Positions 11,292 to 21,972 of a DNA stretch of 64,000 nucleotides are shown here, one piece after another. Numbering within the stretch: position 1 is the stretch's first letter; each line of letters begins with the position of its first letter. Source of the stretch: Hofstenia miamia (taxonomy: Eukaryota; Xenacoelomorpha; Acoela); the NCBI GenBank assembly GCA_004352715.1, contig SCFE01000033.1, forward strand, positions 362,420 to 426,419. Direction: 5' to 3'. The translations under genes and the position numbers were made by a program. The notes under the pieces were generated by a model. The model ran no database searches. It was not told where the DNA came from and saw only the letters and a list, made by a program, of their open reading frames with translations.

Positions 11292-12406
11292 ATGCCCATG
11301 GATAAGCCTGGAAATATGAAAAAACATTTCAAGGATGTTATTTTACACTTCATTTCCAGCTGTAAGTTGGTTTTTTGAGGAAAAAAATTAAAGCCTAAGT
11401 TTTTTTATTGTCATAGGATATTATTTTTACAAATCATTATGCAACTAAGAATTAATAATTGATTTCATGAACCTTATGTGACAAGCAGGTAGGTATTGAT
11501 TGTTCAATTTACATTATTCATACTTAGAATATTTTAAATGAAAAACAAATTTGAGTAGTCAAGACCATCTGTTAAATTTTTGTCTAGTTCATATTTTGCT
11601 CAGTGTTGGTATTAGTGAATCAAATGTATTACATGGAAAATGATATATTTCAAACTTAGGTCGAAGTGCCATTGACAAAACTAGACAAGAATTCGACCCT
11701 TACCGGATGGAAAATATGCTCAAGTCTGAAACTATGCTGGTATTTAATATATCAGCATCAGTGATAATCATTTTAAAAAATTTATAATCTTAAGTTAGAA
11801 TTTAAATTTCAATTTACCATTTACCCCTAACCAGAAAAGTGTATTGTTAATGTTACAAACTTCTTTGTCCGGATTTTCAAAACAAATTCCCTAAACCTGT
11901 TAAGGGAAGAGTATACCTGAAATTTTTTGAAGAAACGAAATTTTTTTTATTCTCATGTACTATAGGTATCTAACTAACACGTGTGAAAAGAGATTTTTGA
12001 AATTTCAACGAAGAGTAGACTTGGTGTTAGGAAACGCTTGTCCATTAATGGCTAACCAGAAAAGTGTATTGTTAATGTTACAAACTTCTTTGTCCGGATT
12101 TTCAAAACAAATTCCCTAAACCTGTTAAGGGAAGAGTATACCTGAAATTTTTTGAAGAAACGAAATTTTTTTTATTCTCATGTACTATAGGTATCTAACT
12201 AACACGTGTGAAAAGAGATTTTTGAAATTTCAACGAAGAGTAGACTTGGTGTTAGGAAACGCTTGTCCATTAATGCTGGGGACAAAACAACGCAAGCCTG
12301 TGATGCAATGGCTATGCAAAGAATCAAGAAATCCGATTTACAGGCTACTGAAAAGGAGAAAGAAACGATTTCTCTGAAATTTTCAGGGATTGTTCCTCTC
12401 ACTTAG
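11292..12406 (+). CDS. Small three-exon gene of unknown function (112 aa)
   Basis: I do not recognise this protein. The model joins three exons with consistent phases: 11292-11361 (donor T|GTAAGT, phase 1), 11660-11739 (acceptor CAAACTTAG, donor CTG|GTATTT, phase 0) and 12218-12406 (acceptor GAAAAGAG, preceded by a good TAACTAAC branch point, ending in TAG). An in-frame TGA lies 12 nt upstream of the first ATG, with an AG acceptor between them. The product starts MPMDKPGNMKKHF. It is charged and mostly helical, with a DPYRMENML segment in exon 2 and a Lys/Glu-rich stretch in exon 3. It has no signal peptide or membrane segment. A 225-bp tandem duplication places an extra partial copy of exon 3 in the last intron. 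An acceptor two bases earlier would give a different C-terminus, so exon 3 is the weakest part. Confidence 0.5.
11827..12275 (+). repeat. 225-bp tandem duplication (two copies)
   Basis: Positions 11827-12050 recur at 12052-12275 with a 225-base period and near identity. Each copy carries intron sequence, the TAACTAAC branch-point region, the acceptor and about 58 bases of the last exon of the small gene. The first exon copy ends inside the duplication, so only the second can supply the full terminal exon. Confidence 0.92.
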
Positions 12407-14195
12407 TTTTGTGATTTAAGCATAGAGAACTTTGATTGAGTGAACATACCAAAAGTTACTACAATTTTCCCTTTCAAAAATTTGATGACGTACTTGCCAA
12501 GCCTATAATTTTTTTCTTTATGGTTAATCAAAATTCTCTATGCTTAAAACAATAACCCCAATGTAAGTACTTAAAAATGTTTAAGTAATTAAACTTCATA
12601 ATATACAGCTAGTGCGATCATTTCTTGATTGCATCTGGGAAAGAAATTTTACTAACGGCGTAGAGCCGTTTAATATAGATTTTTAATGTCTGTTATATTT
12701 TTTTTCAGAATCTTCATGTTATAAGCTTTCTACTAATATATAGTTTGTGGGGGTTTAGATGCAAACCTGTCGAAATATAGTGCATTTTCTAGCACCCTAT
12801 TTTTCAGGTTGACTGCCTCTTTAAGATATTTAGAAATCTTGCGATATTGGCACAACTATTAATGGACGTGCTCCCAAATAGCGGTGAGAATTTATGGCAA
12901 AAATTATTTCTGTTTAATAGTAGTATGAAATAGGCCGTTTGATGAAAATTCCGACAGTTCAAAGCTCATTCAAATTACTTACTAAGGTTCAGATAATCAA
13001 ACAATGTAAAATTTGTAATTTTTTTCTCTAGAGAGACTGCGTCGTGCATATAGTGAGAGGTTGTAATTTTCGGATTTTGGATATCTTTATTAGATTTACC
13101 AACCCTAATCCTGAATAGTGTTAAAAAATGCAAAATAATAAAAATTTTCTTTTATCAAACTTCAAACTTATCAATGAGATTCAACAAAATCAAATGAAAA
13201 CAAAATTCAACATAATATGATGCCCAGCAAAAAATAAAGAACAAAACAATCATATTTTCTTGTATAGAGAATGCGGGGAAAGGGGGGTGAACAAGTGACC
13301 CAACAGAGGACAATTCCTCCCCCCCCCCCCTCTTAGACATGATCCTGGGTATCAATCGCTACTAAGCAAATCCTGCAATAATGCATTTTAGCATTTTTGA
13401 TCAATTTTTCTACAACATCGGGTATGATGTCTTGGTCAAACGAATGCCGGAAAATTTGATTTCCAATACTAAACATTAGCAAAGAATAACATTAGATGAT
13501 ATTACGAAGTAGGAAATTATGTAGGACAGAATATTTATACTTTGAAGACAGCTCAAAAACTTTTAGGATTAAAGGTGACCAAAATAGTTGATTTTATAGA
13601 TTTTGGGGATTTCAAATTTGATAGTATTTTGACTATGGCCGGAATGTTATTGAAAATAATTGGAAATTTCATTTCAAAACTTTCGAAGACCTTTAGCACT
13701 AACATAAGTTGCTTACCTTCAGATTCGTACAAATTCGAAATTTTCAAATAAAACTTGTTAATCTTTTCAACAACCTCAGCAGCAGAAATACGCTTTAATA
13801 AAAATTTTCATCATGGCGTTAGAGTATGTTCCCCAATAGACCTAACAATACCAAAAGATTTTCCAATTTGCTAATAGGCTTTGAGAAAGTTCCTTGCAAA
13901 TGTGGAAAAACGGTTTGTCCTGTAAAACGGACGCCAGGCTGCTTAAAGTAAAATCATTTAACAACCGCTTGAACATTGTTAAACTCCCAATTTTCCCACG
14001 AGTACTCATGCAATCGGTATGAGACATAGCAAAAACCTAACAACCAATGAGGTAAACCTTTTGTTTAATTTATCACCCCTGTTATTATAGAAAATCACAT
14101 AATGTAAATTTTTTAACCACATATGATAAATGATTAATATAATTTTTTAAATATACTGAAGTAAGGAACCATTAGCATACCAGCAGTGTTCAATT
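12407..14195. other. Intergenic, no gene recognised
   Basis: AT-rich non-coding sequence with a C homopolymer near 13318-13331. Short frames here have no recognisable family or splice context. I see no RNA gene or clear terminal repeats. Confidence 0.6.
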
Positions 14196-14684
14196 ACAGT
14201 TCCAAAAGTTATCAGTCAGCAGAGGCTTGTTCAAACTTGATGTTGTTGATTGTGATTTTGGCATTTTTTACTGTTCCTTTGATATTGACATAGTCTCCTG
14301 ATGTGCTTATTAATCTGGTGTCGTTTGAAGTGATATCTTCTTTTCTCCATCTGATGTTGTGGGTGGATGTGTCTGACATTATTGTTACTGATGCGCCAGT
14401 GTTGTCTTTCACTTTGATGTTGAGGTTGTTGATTGTTAGGGGTATCAGATTTCGTTCCAGTAAGTCTGTGACAATCAACAGTTCCTTAGCTTGGTCTAGG
14501 GCCAGCGCCCTTATTCATTTAAATTTTCCTCATTGGTGCTGGATTGTTCATGGTTGTCTAAATGCTTGGCTGTGTAGTAGCCATCTTCATTGACTAGATA
14601 TATGATTTTTTTGCATTCTGGTTTCAGATGACCCTTTTCACCACATTTGTTGCATTTGACAAAGAGGAAGTCTTCTGGTTTTTC
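14196..14684 (-). mobile_element. Gypsy-like gag/protease remnant
   Basis: Read on the minus strand from the gap edge, 14684 to about 14510 encodes a Gag C-terminus with one zinc knuckle (C-x2-C-x4-H-x4-C, CNKCGEKGHLKPEC). It is followed at 14478-14212 by a protease-like segment with DNTGAS and an SGDY-x3-KGT motif. The second motif is shared with the plus-strand element at 2508-3024, so both belong to one lineage. In the active-site region the usual D-T-G reads D-N-T-G, which suggests an inactive or decayed protease. The rest of the element lies in the gap (14685-15684) or is lost. Confidence 0.75.
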
Positions 14685-15693
14685 NNNNNNNNNNNNNNNN
14701 NNNNNNNNNNNNNNNNNNNNNNNNNNNNNNNNNNNNNNNNNNNNNNNNNNNNNNNNNNNNNNNNNNNNNNNNNNNNNNNNNNNNNNNNNNNNNNNNNNNN
14801 NNNNNNNNNNNNNNNNNNNNNNNNNNNNNNNNNNNNNNNNNNNNNNNNNNNNNNNNNNNNNNNNNNNNNNNNNNNNNNNNNNNNNNNNNNNNNNNNNNNN
14901 NNNNNNNNNNNNNNNNNNNNNNNNNNNNNNNNNNNNNNNNNNNNNNNNNNNNNNNNNNNNNNNNNNNNNNNNNNNNNNNNNNNNNNNNNNNNNNNNNNNN
15001 NNNNNNNNNNNNNNNNNNNNNNNNNNNNNNNNNNNNNNNNNNNNNNNNNNNNNNNNNNNNNNNNNNNNNNNNNNNNNNNNNNNNNNNNNNNNNNNNNNNN
15101 NNNNNNNNNNNNNNNNNNNNNNNNNNNNNNNNNNNNNNNNNNNNNNNNNNNNNNNNNNNNNNNNNNNNNNNNNNNNNNNNNNNNNNNNNNNNNNNNNNNN
15201 NNNNNNNNNNNNNNNNNNNNNNNNNNNNNNNNNNNNNNNNNNNNNNNNNNNNNNNNNNNNNNNNNNNNNNNNNNNNNNNNNNNNNNNNNNNNNNNNNNNN
15301 NNNNNNNNNNNNNNNNNNNNNNNNNNNNNNNNNNNNNNNNNNNNNNNNNNNNNNNNNNNNNNNNNNNNNNNNNNNNNNNNNNNNNNNNNNNNNNNNNNNN
15401 NNNNNNNNNNNNNNNNNNNNNNNNNNNNNNNNNNNNNNNNNNNNNNNNNNNNNNNNNNNNNNNNNNNNNNNNNNNNNNNNNNNNNNNNNNNNNNNNNNNN
15501 NNNNNNNNNNNNNNNNNNNNNNNNNNNNNNNNNNNNNNNNNNNNNNNNNNNNNNNNNNNNNNNNNNNNNNNNNNNNNNNNNNNNNNNNNNNNNNNNNNNN
15601 NNNNNNNNNNNNNNNNNNNNNNNNNNNNNNNNNNNNNNNNNNNNNNNNNNNNNNNNNNNNNNNNNNNNNNNNNNNNNNNNNNNNTATATATTA

Positions 15694-16447
15694 TACAGGG
15701 TGTTGCAAAAAAACGAAACCCAGATTAAAAATCTTGTATCTCGAAGACTAATGAAGCTATTACATTTTCACAAACATCACTGTATTTATCTACCTTTTAC
15801 TCATTATTAGTAAAATTTTCAAATGAAATTGATCTACAGTGCCAGAGCAGTTGTTTTTCAAAATAATGTTGCAAAATTTTTGCTTGACATGGGTACAAAA
15901 TATGAAAACTTTTATTTTTAACAATTTATTTCCGATATTTTTTGGAAAGTTACACAGATTGTAGTCTTGGTAGGAGAAGGTCTATCTGGAAACTGTTTTT
16001 CAAATAAAGCTTGAACATCTTAAATACTTCCACTTTCAGAAACTTAGTCATCACGAAAACTTTGCTCTTTTGATAGCTGCATTTCTTAGGGTTTAGAAGG
16101 ATAAAAATGTATGAGTTTTTGATGCTGATGTGTGGTTCTTATGCAACATTAAGTATCTAAGATACTAATAGCATGAAAAAGTTATTGGAATATCTTATCC
16201 TTCAACAATTATTAGGTAAAGCAAAACACAAAATTTTGCTTGTTAACTCTATTTCAAGCAAAAATTTTACAACATTATTTTGAAAAGCCACTGCTCTGGC
16301 ACTGTAGATCAATTTCATTTGAAAATTTTACCAATAATAAGCAAAAGATAGATAAATACAGTGATGCTTGTGAGAATATGATAGCTCCATTAGTCTTTGA
16401 GATACAAGATTTTGAATCTGGGTTTCGTTTTTTTGCAACACCCTGTA
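15694..16447 (+). mobile_element. Non-autonomous Tc1/mariner-like element with ~190-bp TIRs
   Basis: Both ends carry long, nearly perfect inverted repeats of about 190 bp: 15694-15885 and 16257-16447, starting TACAGGGTGTTGCAAAAAAA. The element is flanked by TA on each side (15692-15693 and 16448-16449), as expected for TA-targeting IS630/Tc1/mariner elements. The central ~370 bp has no transposase. The long arms could fold into a strong hairpin RNA if transcribed. Confidence 0.85.
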
Positions 16448-16499
16448 TAGTATATACATATATATATGTATATATATATACCTATATATATATATATTG

Positions 16500-19222
16500 G
16501 CCATTTATCATTTTCAACTTTAGAAAATGTTGATCATTTTGTAACAAAATAGTTTTCAATATTTTTTGATATTTTAATTTTTTTCAAGTTTGGCAATACA
16601 CTTTCTTTGAGATGTTCGGCATGTGTGTGAATTGTTGTAAGCAAAAAATTAACAGTTTTTAGAACAACAATGAGCAATCGTTTTATAACAAGCGCATTGA
16701 TTATACGACAGAGATAATGAAAAAAACTCAAAACAAATATATATATATATATATATAAAATGCTATACAAATTTAGATCATAATTCAATCAAATGAATAA
16801 ATCTGTAATACAAACTCGTTATAAAACATGTAAATGAGAGATATAAAGGTTTGTTTAATTAGTTAAATAAATACATTGATTAGAGACTAGCCGGCACTAG
16901 TTTTTTTAAGAAAGTACTTGTTAGAACCGGCGCGGTTCGGTTAAACCTGGTTATGCTGCAGGAGCCCGTTAATCAGGTTAAAATCCGGTTAAATACTTTT
17001 AGTTTTTATATATATATATATATATATATNNNNNNNNNNNNNNNNNNNNNNNNNNNNNNNNNNNNNNNNNNNNNNNNNNNNNNNNNNNNNNNNNNNNNNN
17101 NNNNNNNNNNNNNNNNNNNNNNNNNNNNNNNNNNNNNNNNNNNNNNNNNNNNNNNNNNNNNNNNNNNNNNNNNNNNNNNNNNNNNNNNNNNNNNNNNNNN
17201 NNNNNNNNNNNNNNNNNNNNNNNNNNNNNNNNNNNNNNNNNNNNNNNNNNNNNNNNNNNNNNNNNNNNNNNNNNNNNNNNNNNNNNNNNNNNNNNNNNNN
17301 NNNNNNNNNNNNNNNNNNNNNNNNNNNNNNNNNNNNNNNNNNNNNNNNNNNNNNNNNNNNNNNNNNNNNNNNNNNNNNNNNNNNNNNNNNNNNNNNNNNN
17401 NNNNNNNNNNNNNNNNNNNNNNNNNNNNNNNNNNNNNNNNNNNNNNNNNNNNNNNNNNNNNNNNNNNNNNNNNNNNNNNNNNNNNNNNNNNNNNNNNNNN
17501 NNNNNNNNNNNNNNNNNNNNNNNNNNNNNNNNNNNNNNNNNNNNNNNNNNNNNNNNNNNNNNNNNNNNNNNNNNNNNNNNNNNNNNNNNNNNNNNNNNNN
17601 NNNNNNNNNNNNNNNNNNNNNNNNNNNNNNNNNNNNNNNNNNNNNNNNNNNNNNNNNNNNNNNNNNNNNNNNNNNNNNNNNNNNNNNNNNNNNNNNNNNN
17701 NNNNNNNNNNNNNNNNNNNNNNNNNNNNNNNNNNNNNNNNNNNNNNNNNNNNNNNNNNNNNNNNNNNNNNNNNNNNNNNNNNNNNNNNNNNNNNNNNNNN
17801 NNNNNNNNNNNNNNNNNNNNNNNNNNNNNNNNNNNNNNNNNNNNNNNNNNNNNNNNNNNNNNNNNNNNNNNNNNNNNNNNNNNNNNNNNNNNNNNNNNNN
17901 NNNNNNNNNNNNNNNNNNNNNNNNNNNNNNNNNNNNNNNNNNNNNNNNNNNNNNNNNNNNNNNNNNNNNNNNNNNNNNNNNNNNNNNNNNNNNNNNNNNN
18001 NNNNNNNNNNNNNNNNNNNNNNNNNNNNNATATACTTGCACAGATTAACTATACAATGCAAATATAATTTACTGTCCTAGGCCTTAAAATTTTTTTGCCG
18101 GTTCCAACTCTGCGCCAATTTCTATTGGAGTTTGGCAGAATCGTCAGAAACCAAAGAAACTTGTTGCTGAACACCTGTTCTGTTATTACAATCATCTTAC
18201 TGGTAAATATGATAATTTATAGGAACAGGATCAAACTTTATTTCAATCGCCAATAATTTTCGATGATTTTACAAACAATTTCCTCTTATTAATATGATTT
18301 TTTATTGTCATTGAATGACAGGAATCCTGGACCCTATTGATAATATTAATAATATAGATGGTACCTCTTTAAGCTTTCAAGCCATTGTACAGCCTTATTG
18401 ATCTCTGCAAATATTGGCAATATATTCTTTGAAAGCATTAACTTGTAATCAGCATTTATGGAGAACTATAAAAGACTTCGGCTAAATGATTTTTTGTATA
18501 AAGTTTGAACTCTGTAAAAAACAACGTAGTTCTCATTCTGAGATAAAGTGATAGGTCGATGAGGATATTTTTCAATTTTTATTAGCTATGCTAGTAACTC
18601 TACCAGTAATTTTATACTGGTAATAAGGGTTAATAATGGACTTTTTTACAGAAAGGCATCTAAATTCGGATTTGATGACAACAATGTGGAAAGAACGCTT
18701 GGTTGCTTCATCTTCACACTGACACTAAAATATATACAAATCTGTGGATTCGGAATTCGCTCAGTAATCTGAGAAATCTGTAAATATTAGTTTTTCAATA
18801 TTACATGTAGTGTTACCTAAGAAGAACTCAAGTGTGTTTTAGCAGTTAATTAAGAATATATTGGCTTGAAATCGTTAGTACTAAGAGTAAATTCTACAAT
18901 CAATGCTTAATTACAGCATATGTTTAAAGTAGGAATTTGTAATGCCCACCCTTAAATATTTGGCTGGCTACCCTAACTGATCACAGGTCCTAAGAAATTT
19001 TTATATAAAGTAATTTTAACTAATCCAAAATTTAGCGCAAATATTTTTGTAATTTTCTTTATTACAACTTCGATTGATCATGTCTAACGAGTCTACTAAA
19101 CTCATTATTTGCTTCGAAGAATACCTGAGTAACGTAAATTTCAAAATAAAAGATTCTGTTGTTTTCAATTTAAAAAATGAAGATGTACAAAGTTCTCCAT
19201 CTCAAATTAATTCCTATTGCAT
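16500..19222. other. Intergenic with microsatellites and a gap
   Basis: Mostly AT-rich non-coding DNA with TA runs and the placeholder gap at 17030-18029. A GC-richer patch at 16890-16985 (AACCGGCGCGGTTCGGTTAA) looks repeat-derived. At 18650-18771 a stretch after a TTTTTTACAG acceptor stays open for about 39 codons to TGA and could be an orphan exon. I cannot connect it to any other exon. Confidence 0.5.
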
Positions 19223-19435
19223 TACCCAGTAAACATAGAACTTTGGTTTTAAGAAATTTATCTTCAAATTGTCATAATACTAAAATTATTCCTATTTTTA
19301 AATATTTTTTGCTAGAGGGAATTATACACCGCCACTAATCCGCACTATAAATGCCACTCAAACAATTCAACGCCCATTAAACGCCAATAAACCACAAAAA
19401 CGACGTCGTTACAACAGTTCTATGTTTACTGGGTA
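19223..19435. mobile_element. MITE with perfect 20-bp TIRs
   Basis: TACCCAGTAAACATAGAACT at 19223-19242 is exactly mirrored at 19416-19435. The 213-bp element has no coding capacity and contains a short CGACGTCG palindrome near its right end. The superfamily is not resolved because no convincing target duplication is visible. Confidence 0.8.
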
Positions 19436-19679
19436 GCCCTACCTCTAACCCTAAAATCATTTTGAATTAGTTAAGTTTTCTGATTTTACGAACTTTCATT
19501 GGCGGTTATTCCATAAATAGTTGGTGTAAATATCCTTGTTCAATAACTAAATTATATTTGAACATAGTTTATATTTTTTAAATAATCAAGAAAACTCATC
19601 AAGCATTTGTTTAAGATGGCATATGCGTTGGTCTTGCAAATCTTAGTAGGAAAGTTTGCTGAAATTTAATGATTATTTT

Positions 19680-20010
19680 CTTTGGATGAACTTGGTTTTA
19701 GAAATGGATTATCTGCATTACTGGAAATCATTAAAGAATTTCCTACAAATATTGATAAGAAAAAATAAGTTTTCTCATCATAATTCAAAGGCTTTTAATT
19801 CTATTAATCATAAATTATTATTGAAAAAACTGTAGGAAATCAATGAATCATCAATACTCTTTCTAAAATCATACATATTTTATCGTACTAAATACGTGAA
19901 AGCAAGCGATACTTGTTCTCAACGAATATTGATTCAAAACAAAGTTCTGTAGGGCTCAGGTTTTGTCCTTCAATATGAAAAGTTTTTCACTAACATAATT
20001 CAATTGCTAA
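19680..20010 (+). pseudogene. Decayed non-LTR reverse transcriptase fragment
   Basis: Two plus-strand segments with internal stops resemble the RT core. About 19684-19768 encodes a GFRNGLSALLEII stretch, like the conserved GFR-x-G region. About 19788-19900 encodes KAFNSINHKLLLKKL, which corresponds to the RT motif A region (SKAFDxxxH), followed by a YRTKYV segment. Stops and frame breaks show that it is dead. The ends of the element are not visible. Confidence 0.65.
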
Positions 20011-20220
20011 TAGTTCATTATACAGACCAAAAGTAATCGGCCAAAATGAACTGTTTACTATCAATAACTCAGGACACAAGCAAGGGTAAAAAGTTTGTAA
20101 AAATCCAAAATTTGCACCTTAGGAAGCAAGACATGTATCGGGTTTCATCGGAAAGACAAACACTGACAGTCTTCCACAGCAATATCTTTTAATTCCATGG
20201 TAATGAACCATTTCAGTTGA

Positions 20221-20334
20221 ATGATTGATGTTGGATTACGACCATACACCCAGTGCTTTATGATCCCAAAGGAAAATATGATTGATGTTGGATTACGACC
20301 ATACACCCAGTGCTTTATGATCCCAAAGGAAAAT
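20221..20334. repeat. 57-bp tandem duplication
   Basis: Two exact 57-base units (20221-20277, 20278-20334). As 57 is a multiple of three, a minus-strand frame (20372..20145) stays open through both and repeats a 19-residue block containing GIIKHWVYGRNP. The block is not recognised. It may derive from an old transposon ORF. Confidence 0.9.
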
Positions 20335-20379
20335 CCAGCAGTGTTGTCAAATTTGATGAAATTGGAGGCCATTTAAGTG

Positions 20380-21816
20380 TTCCTTGACCTCCAAACCATC
20401 TTTCCGAAAAATGCTGGTTGCACCTTCAGCATTGTAAATTCGATTTAAGTTCATTAACGAATAAATAAACAAAAAATTATATTTTTAGTTAGAAAGTGCA
20501 AACATAATATCAATTGGAAATCTGCCTAGGAATGTAATTAAACATAAATATACATTCATAGAAACACATTATATTTAAGTGGCCGGTTACATCTAGGTCA
20601 CTTACATACTGAAGTATATGTCTCAACTCAAGGAAAGTACAAACCAATGGTATACAGCTTACAACCCTTCCAATTTTTTTAACTTAATAAATATGAGCAG
20701 GTCCAAGTCTTTTAATAAGCTTTATAACTACCGGATTTTAAACAAGCTTGTACACTGTAATTGGATTACAATTGCACTGCAATTGAACGTTGGGATTGTA
20801 TTAGATTTTTTCTACAGGCAAATTTTGCAATTCATTGGATTTCAATTGCAAGGGACATGAACTAATTTGCCAAAGAATAGTGTTAAAATTAACCGCAAAT
20901 GTTTTTTGAATGCCTAGAATTTTAAAAAATACAAGTTGAAGGGTATTTCATAAAAAATTTAGCCAGAGTGTAGTTTCAAAAGAGCTATATTAATAGCAAG
21001 ATCAATTCATTCAGATTCATTCCTTTCAAAGTTTCCACTGAAGTTGAAGTTCCATTGTATAAAACATCAATTCTAGTGAATCTTTTCTATGTACGTAGTT
21101 TTTGTGTAAATATCATTAGACGTCAGCGACGTTTCACAAGATGGATTTCCGATTCACAATACAACCAAAAAATAGATTGCATTGATACCTGCCAGTAAAT
21201 GCAATGTTGTAACTCTGAATTTGGGAATAGAAGTTTGTGTGTTGGTAGATATAGATACTCAGTAAAATTTGAACTACTATTAACATCTTGATGAATATCG
21301 ATTGCTATGACAATTTTTGAACTGAACTATCATTTCCCTTTTTTGTTTTAAGTATTCTCAAAATCTATTTTACAATAGCATTATGACAGTAGCTAATGAC
21401 CAAACTTTGTATTCTTAAAGCTACTCTTGTAACATGTATGATATATTAAAAGCCTTAACACCTGTTTCAGGAAAAACTACGTCAATAACTTAAGCCGATT
21501 GGTTAATTTATTTGTTCGACCTGGCTTCATAAAAGATCACACTACATATAGTATGTACATTTTTCAAAGTCCCTTCATAATTTATGTTCTCCAATATGCA
21601 TAAAGACACTCCGCAGTTAAAGCACCAGAAGTTTGTAAGCCTCAACTGAAATCAATTTTTTCAATTTGAAATTAGAGGTATGGACACGTTAGTAATCTTA
21701 TGTATTTTTTAAAATTAAAAATTTTTATGTCGCTTAAGGCAAAACGGTTGCAGGTTACTGCAGAACTTTTGCAAGACTAAAAGAACAAATTTGATCTGTT
21801 TTAAACATGGAATTAA

Positions 21817-21825
<9 letters not shown>
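20380..21825. other. Intergenic upstream of the FG-GAP-like gene
   Basis: AT-rich DNA with no supported gene. It ends in a TA microsatellite (21826-21866), about 100 bases before the splice acceptor of the next gene. Confidence 0.6.
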
Positions 21826-21873
<48 letters not shown>

Positions 21874-21972
21874 ATATAGCGTTTTAAAAGATTTTCCAAA
21901 ACTGGTATTTCATATGAATAAGAGAGGCTAAATTGGCAAAAATAAATCTATTAATTTGATATTTTAGAAACG

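Noticed and set aside
13155-13355. 66-codon minus frame over the C homopolymer
   Set aside because: The frame depends on a poly-C run whose length is unreliable, and it has no homology.
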